Positions 11,801 to 26,800 of a DNA stretch of 64,000 bases are shown here, piece after piece (position 1 is the stretch's first letter; every line of letters starts with the position of its first letter). The DNA is from Marthasterias glacialis. Lineage: Eukaryota > Echinodermata > Asteroidea > Forcipulatida > Asteriidae. Made by a program: the position numbers and the translations under genes. Below the pieces are notes generated by a model. It was given only the letters and a program-made list of their open reading frames with translations. It was not told where the DNA came from and made no database searches. Location of the stretch: the NCBI GenBank assembly GCA_911728455.2, contig OU452223.1, positions 1,922,001-1,986,000 of the forward strand. Reading direction: 5' to 3'.

Positions 11801-14800
11801 TATAACTTAACATCGTGACGCCAACACTGTGTCATTGTTGCCTGTTTTATAAATGTTTTTACATTTTTGGCAAGCACGACTGGATCATAATAGTTGGGGA
11901 CAACTTGTTCATGCAACCTTGTTAGCACACATTTAGATACCCTCTTGAAAAGAGGAAATTCACTGAATCCACTCCAGTTGAAAGGTAAAATGAAAACCCA
12001 ACACAGAAATAAGCTTCACCTTTTACCATTTCCATTAAGACAGTACTTCAATCAAGTGTTCTGCACCCTATGTTGATGATTCCCAGTTTGTGAAGCATGC
12101 AATGCTCATGGATTAGTAGTGCATGGGAAAGGGATCTGTAGGGATCTGAAGAATCTAAAAGGGAAGACACACTGTAAACCTCAGCACCCTCAGGTTACAG
12201 ACCCAACTAATTATTTCCATTTCATTTTTTCGAACTCTTAATTCGAAGTATAATATAAATAGCTGCTTTTGAAAAAAAGGTACGCAGTGACTTACATAAG
12301 TTGAAATATTACTTGATCTTATTTGTAGACCCCCGTAGTGTTGAGAATAACTGCATGCATTTGAGTTTGGATTGTGTATTATTATGAAGTTTAGGACATT
12401 TTGTAGCCTTTATAATGAAACAGATGATGTCATGATGACATGTCATGATAACATGATCAGGTGTCAACTTTCATCACATTAAATGATCTTGTTTACAGTA
12501 TCTTTTGCACAGCATTATATAAATTTATAGTTTTTGTGGCATATTTGAGCTCATCACAAGTGTCACACATGCTCATACATGACAAAACTTTCAGTCTTCC
12601 ATCTGGTCAAAACTTGCATTAAAATGAAAATATATTGCTGAAAGAATGATGTACCAGCCTAATTTTCAATGCCTAGTTTGTTTTACAGACTGACCAAAAC
12701 ACTGAACAACTTTAGAACCACTTCTGAACTGCCAGAAGACTTTGCAAACTTTGTAAAAATACAAGATGGCTGCCATTGCCATCATAAACCATGTTAGAAA
12801 TGGCACTGTATTAATTTGAATACAAGATACACGTGTGCCTCTACTAGATCAATATCATTCTACAAGTTGCTTTTGAATTCTAGATGTTATTTTCACTTAG
12901 CTGCACACACTTCTTGCATCATCACTTTGGTGTATTTTTATTAAAATGTCTTTGATCAATACATTTGGAAACCTTGTACATTTCTGTGAGACTGCTTGAG
13001 TGAGTTTGACAAACACATCATAGCCAGTTATTAATTTCAGTTTGCCCTCCTCCTAGGAAGACCTTGTTTCAAGAACCACCAGAATCAACATCCGATTCAA
13101 AACGTGCCTCATTTAAAATTGCCCAAATTCTAAAAACTACTGTACAAGTTGTTTATAATGAATATGTATAGGTTCACCTAATTTCTTTTACATCAACCAC
13201 CACTACCTGAATAAAAAGATCCCTGTGGAATAAGATTTCCAATTCTAGATCTTATTTTCACTTTGGTAAACAAGTTTCATGCATTTTTGTGAGATTACTT
13301 GATCGAGTCTAACTCCCACATTACTATCAGGTATTGATGTCAGTTTGGCTCAATATGTACAAGGTAATCGTTTTAAAAATTGAACTCAAAACTTGTCTCA
13401 TTGATGAAAAAAAGTGTTAGTCTAAAGTTAGATTGAATTTACCAACAAGCTTTCTGCTGATTTTCGTATTTGTAAGGGTATGGCAACAAAAGTACCAAGA
13501 TAAAAGCTGTCAAATCTTCACAAGGTTCATAACCATATACAATTCTTTTAATATCACACAAATGATACCGCTTTTAGTATCACACATAGACAGGGTAGAG
13601 AGTAGGATAATGTACCAGCTTAATTCTCAATGCCTAGTTTGTTCTACAGCCTGATCAAAACACTGAACAACTTTAGAACCACTTCTGAACTGCCAGCAGA
13701 CTTTGCAAACTTTGTAAAAATACAAAGTGGCTGCCAATGCCATCATAAACCATGTTAGAAATGGCACTGTATTAATTTGAATACAAGATACACGTGTGCC
13801 TCTAGTCGATCAATATCATTCTACAAGTTGCTTTTGAATTCTAGATGTTATTTTCACTTTACTGCACACACTTCTTGCATCATCACTTTGGTGTATTTTT
13901 TATTAATATCTCTTCAATCAATATATTTGGAAACCTTGTACATTTCTGTGAGACTGCTTGAGTGAGTTTGACAAACACATCATAGCCAGTTATTAATTTC
14001 AGTTTGCCCTCCTCCTAGGAAGACCTTGTATCAAGAACCACCAGAATCAACATCTGATTCAAAACGTGCCTCATTTAAAATTGCCCAAATTCTAAAAACT
14101 ACTGTACAAGTTGTTTATAATGAATATGTATAGGTTCACCTAATTTCTTTTACATCAACCACCACTACCTAAATAAAAAGATCCCTGTGGAATAAGATTT
14201 CCAATTCTAGATCTTATTTTCACTTTGGTAAACAAGTTTCATGCATTTCTGTGAGATTACTTGATCGAGTCTAACTCCCACATTACTGTCAGGTATTGAT
14301 GTCAGTTTGCTCTATACATACAAGGTAATCGTTTTCAAAATTGAACTCAAAACTTGCCCCATTGATGGAAAAAAGCGTTAGTCTCAAGTTACATTGAATT
14401 TACCAATAAGCTTTCTGCTGCTTTTCTAATTTATAAGGATATGCTAACAAAAGTACCAAGATAAAAGCCGTCTAAACTTCACAAGGTTCATAACCATATA
14501 CAATTCTTTTAATATCACACAAATGATACCGCTTTTAGTATCACAAAGAGACAGGAAAGAAAGTAGGATAATGTGCCAGCTTAATTCTCAATGCCTAGTT
14601 TGTTCAACAGGCTGATCAAAACACTGAACAACTTTAGAACCACTTCTGAACTGCCAGAAGACTTTGCAAACTTTGTAAAAATACAAAATGGCTGCCATTG
14701 CCATCATAAACCATGTTAGAAATGGCACTGTATTAATTTGAATACAATATACACGTGTGCCTCTAGTAGATCAATATCATTCTACAAGTTGCTTTTGAAT

Positions 14801-17800
14801 TCTAGATGTTATTTTCACTTTGCTGCACACACTTCTTCCATCATCACTTTGGTGTATTTTTATTAAAATTTCTTTGATCAATATATTTGGAAACCTTGTA
14901 CATTTCTGTGAGACTGCTCGAGTGAGTTTGACAAACACATCATAGCCAGTTATTAATTTCAGTTTGCCCTCCTCCTAGGAAGACCTTGTTTCAAGAACCA
15001 CCAGAATCAACATCTGATTCAAAACGTGCCTCATTTAAAATTGCCCAAATTCTAAAAACTACTGTACAAGTTGTTTATAATGAATATGTATAGGTTCACC
15101 TAATTTCTTTTACATCAACCACCACTACCTAAATAAAAAGATCCCTGTGGAATAAGATTTCCAATTCTAGATCTTATTTTCACTTTGGTAAACAAGTTTC
15201 ATGCATTTCTGTGAGATTACTTGATCGAGTCTAACTCCCACATTACTGTCAGGTATTGATGTCAGTTTGCTCTATACATACAAGGTAATCATTTTCAAAA
15301 TTTAACTCAAAACTTGCCCCATTGATGGAAAAAAGCGTTAGTCTCAAGTTACATTGAATTTACCAATAAGCTTTCTGCTGCTTTTCTAATTTATAAGGAT
15401 ATGCTAACAAAAGTACCAAGATAAAAGCCGTCTAAACTTCACAAGGTTCATAACCATATACAATTCCTTTAATATCACACAAATGATACCGCTTTTAGTA
15501 TCACACATAGACAGGGTAAAAAGTAGGATAATGTACCAGCTTAATTCTCAATGCCTAGTTTGTACTACAGCCTGATCAAAACACTGAACAACTTTAGAAC
15601 CACTTCTGAACTGCCAGCAGACTTTGCAAACTTTGTAAAAATACAAAATGGCTGCCATTGCCATCATAAACCATGTTAGAAATGGCACTGTATTAATTTG
15701 AATACAAGATACACGTGTCCCTAGAGTAGATCAATATCATTCTACAAGTTGCTTGTGAATTCTAGATGTTATTTTCACATTGCTGCACACACTTCTTGCA
15801 TCATCACTTTGGTGTATTTTTTATTAATATCTCTTCGATCAATATATTTGGAAACCTTGTACATTTCTGTGAGACTGCTTGAGTGAGTTTGACTTCCACA
15901 TCACAGCCAGTTAATTTCAGTTTGCTCTCCCCCTCAGGGGACCTAGTTTCAAAAACCTCAGAATCAACACTGAATTCAAAACCTGCTGCATTTAAAAAAT
16001 TTTCAAATTCCAAAAGCTACTTTACAAGTTGTTTATTTGACTATATTTAGGTTCACCAATTTGCTTTATACATCAACAAGCACTACCTCACATTAATATC
16101 AAGATCACTGTGGAATATGCTTTACCATTCTAGATATTATTTTCACTTTAGTATATGCTTCTTGCATTTCTGTGAGATTCATTCATTCATTTTCATTCAT
16201 TTTTATTAAAAACCAACCAGCAGCACAAGAAATAAAATCCCCCCGCAAAAAAAAAAAAAAATGTCACAAACACACTAAGCAAATCAATCATAAGTGCCTT
16301 GGAGGTAGAAGCTAGAAAAATCTAGGATTCCTTATTCAAAAGTTTTGAGAAAAATGGGATTGGGCTATTGCCATATCGCTTGGTTTTGCACTTAGGGATG
16401 AGATGTGTGATGGAGATCCATACTGTGAGTAGTGTTGCTTTGCGGGAACCAATCAGTCACAGATAACTTGATCGAGTCCAACTCATGTATTACTGTCAGG
16501 TATTGATGTCAGTTTGCTCTATACCTACAAGGTAATCGTTTTCAATATTGAACTCAAAACTTGCCTCATTAATGGAAAAAAGTGTTAGTCTCAAGTTAGA
16601 TTAAATATACCAACAAGCTTTCTGCTGCTTTTCTTACTTGTAAGGGTATGCCAAACAAATTACCAAGATAAAAGCCATCTAAACTTCACAAGGTTCCTAA
16701 CCATATACAATTCTTTTAATATCACACAAATGATACCGCTTTTAGTATCACAAATAGACAGGGTAGAGAGTAGGATAATGTGACAGCTTAATTCTCAATG
16801 CCTAGTTTGTTTTACAGGCTGCTCCAAACATTAAGACAATTTTAAAACCACTTTAACTGCCAGCAAACTGCTTTTTACAAGACTCAGTATTAACAAACTA
16901 AATAGTTGTTTCTCAGCAAAGCACAGCAAAACAGCTCTTGGTTTTGTTAATTTTGTTTGCTTTTGTGCTTTGCAACAGAAAAGGCATTTTTTTTTTTCAA
17001 TTTGTTTTCTTCTTTTTCATCTTCTTTTTCTTCGGACAAATGCCATAGACTTTGTACACACGTTTCTCTAAACAGCCTTTTGGTCACTTGCCAAACTTGC
17101 ATCTTAACCAAACTTAGTACAAACAAAGACCACATAACAAACATGTGCACAGTACCAATAATGTCACCATAAAGTCATCTTCTGTCATGTGACGTCACCT
17201 TACAGATATAACTTTAAAATCTTCAAAAATTGATATAAAATCAACCACGAGAGACCTTTTTGGGGTTAGATAGAGGTTATGTAGGTCTTCATTTTATTCA
17301 GTGTGCCCGACATCACGTGATCTCTCATTCCAGTCGAAACTGGAAGTGGCTTGTAATTCAAAAGTGGTAAACTTGATCAGGTTGCTTTCAATGATGTTAG
17401 TTTCCGGCAAGGGTTACTTTAAAAAAATAGTACTGATGATGTCATTAAGCCTGGGCTACTTTTGAAGTAATCGTGATTGTTGATTGCAGTGATTAGTCAT
17501 GACCGTCACAATACAAACTTTGCAAAAAGTTGCCAAATGAACTGATTTCTCATTCACGACTTTAGTTCACAACATAAAAAACACCACACTATGCTCAAAC
17601 AACGTGACACACAAACACACAATGTTCACCACGAGTGCCATTACACCACAGCGCACAACACAATATTGCCCCACAGTCAATGAATTAAAGCCTCAACTGT
17701 ACATACAGCAACCTTTCACACTGACTCATCCGTATTCAACAGCTACGTGGCTTGTGAATGGTCCAGAATTGTTCTTTAAGTATCTATGCAGCTATTTTTA

Positions 17801-20800
17801 CAATGTGGCTCAACGTGTTCAAAGCCATGCAAGTTGAAGCTTTCGTGTGAATATGGATATTTTATCAATAGCCAATCACAGCATGGTTTAAGTTGGACTC
17901 GGTATACCTACTGTACATGTATTGTGCTGTCTGTACAATTGATGTAAGGGGATGACCGTTGTGTGTACAACGCATCACAGGCATCAAATATTGCAAATAC
18001 CAAGACTTGTCAAACCAATTTACGAACTTAAAAATCATCTATGAGAATTTACAAAAGTACCACTTGATAATTGTGACATTGATAAGGAACACATTTTGAC
18101 TTGCCCTGTGGACTACAAAGTACAAAAGGACGGGTTTTAACTCGCCGATCACTTTTTTCACTCACACTTGGCGACTGCTTATTTCGAACTCTGAATTTCT
18201 GTACATCGAACAGCTGATGCTAACACTCTAACTTAGTCTGGTTCCCAGACCCAAAAAACTCTGACTAATCCCTGTCGATTTTAGGGTCTGGTATCACCCA
18301 AATGTCACTTGACAAAAAGGAGGAATTCAATCTTTTCTGAAATTATCCAAAATGCTCCAAACTCGTCATCAACATTCGGACAGTGTTGTTGATGGTTGGA
18401 CATCTACTTTTGTTGTTAAAAATTCAAAAATTTTGCAGACACATACCAACATCATTTCAACACTATATTTGAATATATTTGTAACATTTTCACAAACTGA
18501 TTATCCCAGGCTTTTTGAAAGTCAACAAATGACATTGTCCACCGTTGGACATAATCTATGTTTAGCTTTGGATGATGCCTGGCCTAAGATTTTTTACGAA
18601 AGTCCTCTGAAAATCTTTTGTCAGGGAACCTAACTCTAACTCACTGTGTCGCACTGATTTTGCCGTGTTGAGTTTGCTCTATACACACACAGTCCTCGAA
18701 ATGGCAATGGCGCAGGCACTGGGCATCAATGGCTACTACCGTCAGTGCCCATTGCCATTGCCAAGATGCCCTCGAAATGACCAACAGTTCACAACAATAT
18801 ATTGCCGTGTCCTTGTTATCTAACTGCCGTCGGTGCCCTTTTAGTAAAATTGTAACATGCAAAGAAGGAGGAGACCAAGTTCATGTAGTTTTCCAAATTT
18901 TGGGCAGAAAATAAAGCAATAAATAAAAACGATTTAATGCAAACTTGTATCCACACCAAAATTGTTTCTTACTTTGCAAGCAGGAGGCACCACTTCAGTC
19001 ATAAAACCCCAAATCACCTTCACACTCAGTCATAGTTTATTGCTTGATAATAAACAATCAACACTGTGTGAGTGAAACAAGCATGCGGTCTGGATGCAAA
19101 CCAGAGCCATACCGCACAGTGCATAGGCGATCTATCTATGGAGGTCAAAATCAGACACGGCGGACTAGGCTGTCTAATTTACATAGCTTGAAACAAACTT
19201 TTCTACAGGCTTTTGAGTTCCCACGTACTCAGTTATAAATTTTCCATTGGCTGATTTTGCAGTGTGCTGTGTGTGTGTGCACTTCCTCAATTCACTGCGG
19301 AAACTGGAACGTTCCGTTGGTTGAAAATTGGTTATTGGTCATAATTTACTTGCACTCTTATTTTAAACGGGTGGCCTCCTTAGATACAAACAATAAATCA
19401 ATCAAACATCTGAATTCTGTAGTACTCTACGGATATTTTCTACTGTTCGACCGAACCGCTTGGCAAGGTTTTTTTTTTTGCTAGTCTGTTGCTGTTTCAA
19501 CTGGCATTTGGCCAACAGACCACCCCTTAATGTCGAACACTGTCAGTGCCGAGTCCCGAATAAAGTTTGTGTCACATCCACCACGAAGTGCACCGTGGAA
19601 TTAGTAAGTCATGCAAAAAGTCTTGTTAAATTTAGTTTTTGCCATGGTTCCCCACAAAATTGCCATGATGCCCCTCAAACTTTAGAAAAGTCAAGCCAAA
19701 ATTGCCATGCCCTTTTGAACACAAAGGTTGAAGCCTGCACACATAGACACGGGGACGTCAACATTGTGATAAGTTGCAAATAAAAGTCACGACTGGTCGA
19801 GTAGTCACAAATAGTTGATGCAGGACCGTTCAAGTAGTGAATCTTAATGATTGTTATTTTTATTTCTAAGTTGATTGATTGATCATAGTTTGATTGGTTC
19901 ATTTATCTGTTGGTTGGTTAGTTAATTGATTGTTTGGTTAATTCATTTATTGATTAATTGCTAGCTTACTTTTTAAATTTGTATTTATTTCATAAATTTG
20001 TTTTATCATATTAATTTTAGACACCTTGTTTACTCAGAGTATATTTTTATTTCAATTTTACCGTTTCTTATCAATGTTGGTGTTCCATTCAAGGGTGGAT
20101 TAATATGCTTTTGAGCAACAGTGACTATCCACTTGTATTAACCCTGGTCATCTTAGAATGGATTGTCTTGTGTTCTGTATCCAAATTGTTTCTGTCTCAC
20201 TGTCTTATCTTGGATTGTTTTTGTCATTTTTAATCCTCTTTACTTATTCATTGTTTACACTGTTTATCTTTCATAAGAATTATTTGTAGAAATGCTTGTA
20301 TGTTCACTCCAGTTGTTTGGATTATTTCAGTATTAATAATAATAATAATAATTTCACTAGTTGCTCAGCACTAGACTTCATAATATACAAGAATGCCCTC
20401 GAGTGGCAATCTTAAAAACAGTTCAAAATGCACTTTTAGAAAATGTGTGTGGCGAAGTTTTTTTGTAATACCTTCAAATTTGGTGTACATGATAACCATT
20501 TAGATTGATGACGTCATCAGATGTCACATGATATCACATTAACCCTATCAGGACCTGGCTTTTTTTGGTTGTGCGGGGACCGGGGTGGGGCACATAGTGC
20601 CCCCCCCCTCCGTATTTTTCCAAAGTGTTCGACCGATTTTGATGAAACTTGCCACAAATGTTCATTTCACAGAGTTCTACATGATGACGTCACAAAATTT
20701 CAAAAAATCGTCACTAGATGGCGTTTTTGACTGTTTTTTGCCCACTTTTGGTCAAAAATCGTGTTTTTGCCATAACTTCTGTATTTTTTGTCCGATTGTT

Positions 20801-23800
20801 TTGAAACTTGGCGAACTGGTACATTTTAACAAGATAAATATCATTTCAACCTAATTTAGTAACTGGAGTTATCTTTAGAGGGCATAATAATTCATGAATT
20901 TATCCCATTTTCGGGGAAAAAAATGTGGTTTTTTTTCGTTTTTTTTCACTTAACAATCAAAATGGCCACCGCCAAGGGCCCAGGGAGAATTAATAAGGCT
21001 TGATTGACAAATCTGAACATTTTTGGGGTCTGAAAAGTAATAAATTAGCAGGTTGAAAATGTTCCATTGTGAAAAAACTTGATATAATTTGACCCCCTAA
21101 TTACAGGCTGAAAACACAAAATCCAAGATGGCCGCCAAAAATGGCGGCCATTTTCAATTCCCAAAACCATTTCAGACAATCACTTGACTCACCACTATCA
21201 CTTTTCTGGCAAAAAAACTTATAATAAGTGGAAATTATGTCCAAAAAGTTTTAAAAATCACTAAAAAACAGTGAAATCGTGTGACCCAAGGTCAAACAAA
21301 TGGTTGCCATGGCAATAGCTAACCCCCGGAAACAATTATTTTTTGCCAAAATGATAATAGATATATTTACGGAAAAGTCAAAATATTTTGCGGTGATCGG
21401 ACTAAGCGTTTAAAAGTTACGGGGAAAAAATTGCTAGAGGGGGGGGGGCACATTATGCCCCCCCCCACACCCATTCCTGATAGGGTTAAAGATGTACTTT
21501 TCTAAGTCATATATCTACCAAGCTATCAGTTCGATTGAGTTGAAAATTGGTATGTTGTTAGACAAGGGCAAGTTCTTGTAAAATGTGAAACAAAATCATG
21601 ATGACATCATCGTGTGATTTTTTAATCTTTACTCATAAATTGCTAGCCAAGCAAGGTATAATCAAAATTGGAAAACAACAGTCTGCATATTACACAAGAA
21701 ACCGTAGGTCTCTGTCTGCGGGACTGGATAGGGATAAATTAGGTTTTCATTTTATTCAGTGCTCGTGACCTCACGTGACCTCTACTTCCGGTTGAAACCG
21801 TAAGTGCCATGGTAATTCAAAAGTGGTAAAAGTTATGAAGTTGCTTTTAATGATGTTAGTGTCCAGCCAGGGTGTGCTTTAAAAAAAAATACTGATGACG
21901 TCATAATATATAAGAGCGCCCTCTAGCGGCAGGTTGAAAACTGTTCAAAATACTCTTTGAGAAGATAAGTGTGGCAAACATTTTTGTAATCGCTTCAAAC
22001 TTGATACAGCCAACATATGTGTAAAGTTTTAGATCAATAACATCATCAGGGGTCATGTGACAAGACATTAAAAGTCGTATATCTCCAAAAGTCTACAGGT
22101 CTAATCATGTTGAAACTTGGCAGGTTGTTAGATAATGGCAAGTTTTGTTAGTTGTGAAATGACATCATGATGTCCTTATCACGTTATTTTTTTGTTTTTT
22201 TTCTTTGTTTTTTGCCCCTTCAAGTCATAAATTACTAATGGAACAAGCTATATTCAAAATTCGTTTTTAAAAACAGGTTTGGTAGGTCATAAATGCTCTT
22301 AAAACAAATTGACGTCATCATGACGTCATCATTTGTCAGGTTATTTTACCTTAAAGGTACAGTTTCACAATAATATACAGAATTAATTCGATCTCACAAG
22401 GCATTAATTCTTGCATTATAAACTTGATTATGCACACAATGTCAGACTTTTATATTCAGACGAGTAATTTGAAAATGTTATCGGCAAAACAGCTTGGCAT
22501 TCGTGCACAAACGCAATATGTCTAGTTTTCTTTTTCTTCCTTATTTTTCAGATTCTTGCGTACCGAAAATTCATTAACAATGCACATTTCATTCTCATTG
22601 ACATTTTTGCACATTTCCGTATTAGCCACTTAAATGAAACTTAAGATGACTAAACACATTAGTCAATAGCTTGAATATTGCAGTGATGTCATTACTAGTC
22701 AAATTACAATGTTTAAAACATTACTTAATTAAATCTTTCAAAATCCATATCAAATCAGCCATATGGGACCGCAACTTGTTTTTGCAAGAATAGTAGAGTT
22801 AATATGGGTCTTCATTTTTTGTCAAGTGCGTCAAATTACGTGGCCTCTACTTCTGGTCGAAACCGGAAGTGCCTTGTAATTCAAAAGCGATACAATATAC
22901 AAAGTTGCTTTCAATAATGTTGGTGTCTGGCAAGGATCTACTTTTAAAAAGTAGTAGCGATGACGTCATAATATAATAGCGCCCTCCAGCGGCCAGTGAA
23001 AAATAGGTAAAAATGCACTTTTACTTGATGTATGTGGGGAAGATTGTGGTAATTGCTTCAAAATTGGTATATATGGTGACCCTTATCCAGACAACAAATG
23101 TCTAAAGTTTCAGGTTGATTACATCATCACATGTCACGTGGTATTTTTTTGATATCATGTATCCTTTAAACCATGTACTTAATAGAGTTGAATCTTGGTA
23201 TGTCTTTAATAATAATGATAATAATTATCAGTTTTTATATAGCACTTTATCACAGCCAGAAGGCCGCCTCAAAGCGCTTCTGACATTACTACCCCTGGTC
23301 ACTGGGCCATTTATTTCATTCCTTAAACCATCTCAGCTCACTGGGGAGTATACTGCCGGTGCTGTGAGTAACCCCGCTCCAAGCAAATCATTCACATGAA
23401 CCATCTCTGCCCTCACAGGTACCCATTTACTCCTGGATGGAGAAAAGCAATTATAGAAAAGTGTCTTGCTCAAGGACACAAGTGTCAAGACCGGGATTTG
23501 AACCCACACTCTGCTGATCAGAGTGTGATTCCATTGCTCTTATCCGCTCAGCCACGACACCCCATATCGAAAACAGAGATAAGTTACAAATACATCCGTA
23601 ATGACATTATGATGTCATCACATGATTTTTTTTTTATTGTTAAAGTTTGACTCATAAACATCCCTACAAACACACTTCCAAAATACCCCACTGCGCCACA
23701 TTGATTGTACTTCTATGGAAAACACAACACACACAGGGTGTGATCACGTGACCTGAGGTGGGTGTTGAAAACAATGCAGTGAAGACATGGGAAGACCCGT

Positions 23801-26800
23801 ACTGATGAACCACAATCGGCTTTATTTTTGGTAAATAACACTTAAAAACCAAAACGAAGCCCTTATAATAAAGTTGTATGTTGTGACATTGATTTAAATC
23901 CATACTGTTTTATAAATCTGGTATTCTACTACAAAAAAGGTTTCTTTTGACCTTTAGTTAGACTTTGTAAATTAGTGAGGCTCGCAGCGGGCAGCTTGCA
24001 AAGCGAAATGAGACTCTAGTGGTTCCATGCCAACAGAGACAAAAGTTGTCAGACCATAGCTTACATGGCTAGCCTTTCTAATCAAACAATTTAAGGGTGA
24101 AATTAAAGGATTTGTAGCTTCTTCAGGAAATTTCCATTGAAACTCTTGAAAGCAAATTCATGTAACATACTCATGAGACCATCAGGTATTGAATTGTTGT
24201 TCATAACCATATCTTGTGAATTTTTGAACTTATTTTTCAACTTGAGCTGGAAGTTCAAAAACACATCAACAATATGGAATTTTTTTCGCTTCATCTTGCA
24301 CCCAGGTTTTAAAGTAGTTTTCCTTCACAAAGTTTCAACTCATTTAATACTCTAAGGGACATTTGTTTAATTATAAACAAATTTGGAATGAAAATAGCAA
24401 AAACAGCTAACACTACAGCTTTAGTTTTGATTAATTTTCTATTTGTATCACTCATTACAAAGTAACTATGGTAGCAGTTTTGTGAAAATACAAAATGGCT
24501 GCCATCGCCATCATAAGCCACGTTAGAAATGACACTGCATAAATTTGGATACAAGTTGCATTAGTGCTTAGTAGATCAATATAGCTGCTGGAGTTGCTTT
24601 TGAATGTTATTTTAACCCTATCAGGACCGGGCTTTTTTTGGACTTACGGGGACCGGGGGGGGGGGGGGCTCATTGTGCCCCCCCTCCGTATTTTCCAAAG
24701 TCTTGGGCCGATTTTTATGAAACTTGCCACAAATGTGTATTTCACCGAGTTCTACATGATGGTGCAAAAAAAAATTCAAAAAAATTGCATTAAAAGTAGT
24801 TTTTGTAGTTTTTTTGCCCATTTTTGGTCAAAAATCGTATTTTTCCCATAATTTCCATATTTTTTGCCAGAATTCTGTAAAACTTTGCAAATTTGTCTTT
24901 CTTGACATCCTCAAGAACATAAACACCTTATTCTTTACCAGAGTTACCGTTGAGGGCGCTAAACAAGCTGTTTTATGTAATTTTTGGGAAAAAATCACGT
25001 TTTTACATTTTCCCACTTAAAAATCGATGTAGACAGTCCTTTTAGGGTCCGAGTGTGCATTTATGAGGCCTAACTAACAACTCTATAGTTTTTCTAGACC
25101 TCAAAAGTTCAAAATTATAATGTTGAAAATATTCCATAGATACAAAATTTTGCAAAGTTCGAACCCCTAAAAAACAGCTAAAAATACAAAATCCAAGATG
25201 GCCGCCAAAATGGCGGCCATTTTGGATTCCCACAATGCATCTCAAACTATCATGTGACATTTCGGTATCACTGTTGGCCACTAAAAATACTTAAAAACAT
25301 AACATTTTGCTAAAAAATGCCCCAAAATCACAAAAAATCACAAAAACGAGTAATATGGGTTCAAACAAACGGTTGCCATGGCAACCACTGACCTCCAATA
25401 ACGATCGTATTTTGACAAAATGACCCTAGATAATTTCCAAGTAAAGTCAGAAAATTTAGTGGCGATCGAATGTAGCGTTTAAAAGTTACAGGAAAAAGTT
25501 TGGTAGGGGGGGCACATTGTGCCCCCCCCCGGTCCTGATAGGGTTAACTTTGCTGCACGCCTCTCGCATCGTAACTTTGGTTTTATTTTTTGATATTGCT
25601 GGATCAGTATTTGGAAACACTGTGCATTCAATATTTATACCCCTTAAGGATTTTTGTGAGTTTGCTTCTGTAGTTTCAAATGACACGTCAGCATCGGTTA
25701 TTGATGTCAGTTTGCTCTCTACCTATAAGGCCCTTGCTTCTGAAACCACAGAATCAATAATGAAATCTAGCCCTGTCCCAATCAAAGTTTTTCTAGTCCG
25801 TACTGTAAACAAATATTATACAAAAATGCTGTTGAAACCCCTCAGTCATGTCAGTCCTTCTTAAAAATCCTCAGACTACATGTTCCTATACCTGAGCACT
25901 GTGACCTGGAAATTTGACCTTTTCACCCAGAACAATCCCAACTTTTACCCCAAAGGACAACCACCGAACCCAGTGACAAGTCCAAATGTCACTTCAAACT
26001 GGAGTTTAAACCTCAGTCACCAGGGTGATATTGGAGTTGACCTTTGACCTTTTCACCCCAAAACAATGCCGACTTTTCTATCCCCTAGAGGAATCAATGA
26101 TCACTCTTCAATATTCTTAACAATTCTAGTTGTTATTACACTTTGCTGGACACCCTTCTTGCATCATAAATTTGCTGATGTCTCTTTGATCAATATTTGT
26201 AGCCCTCAAGGATTTTTCTGCGTTTGCTTTTCTAGTTTCAAATGACACGTCAGCATCAGATATTGATGGCAGTTTGCTCTCTACCTAAGAGGCCCTAGCC
26301 ACACAATCAATCAAACATTGTAGGTAACCAAAGATATCCACAAACCACATGTTCCTATACCTGAGCACTGTGACCTGTGAAGTTTGACCTTTCACCCCAA
26401 AACAATCCCATCTTCCCTATCCTCAAGGGCAACCACCCAACCCAGTGACAAGTCCAAATGTCCAACTGGAGTTACAGTCCGGAAACCATTCAACCATCAT
26501 TTATTGGAGGTGACCTTTGACCTTTAAACACCCAAACAATCTCAGCTTCAATGTCCAGAAGGGGAACCACCACCCTAGTTACAAAGTAGGTTACCAGTTC
26601 AAATGTAGCTTCTAACTTTCAGGAAACCATTTACCTATAATTCCTCACCATGCCATGGACCTTTTCACACAAATATAATCCCAACTGTCCTTTCCCCAAG
26701 GGCAACCCAAAATGCAACTTAGTCTAATGGTGACTTCTAACTGGAGTAAGAGTTCCAAAACCATGTAACCAAAACTCACCACTGTAACCTTCATTTTTGA

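Noticed and set aside
12631-16880. CRISPR-like or satellite centromere array
   Set aside because: Units are 960 bp without short repeat/spacer alternation, and only about four are present.
25517-25864. 115-codon open frame
   Set aside because: Starts in the MITE end and continues in a member of the 960-bp repeat family.
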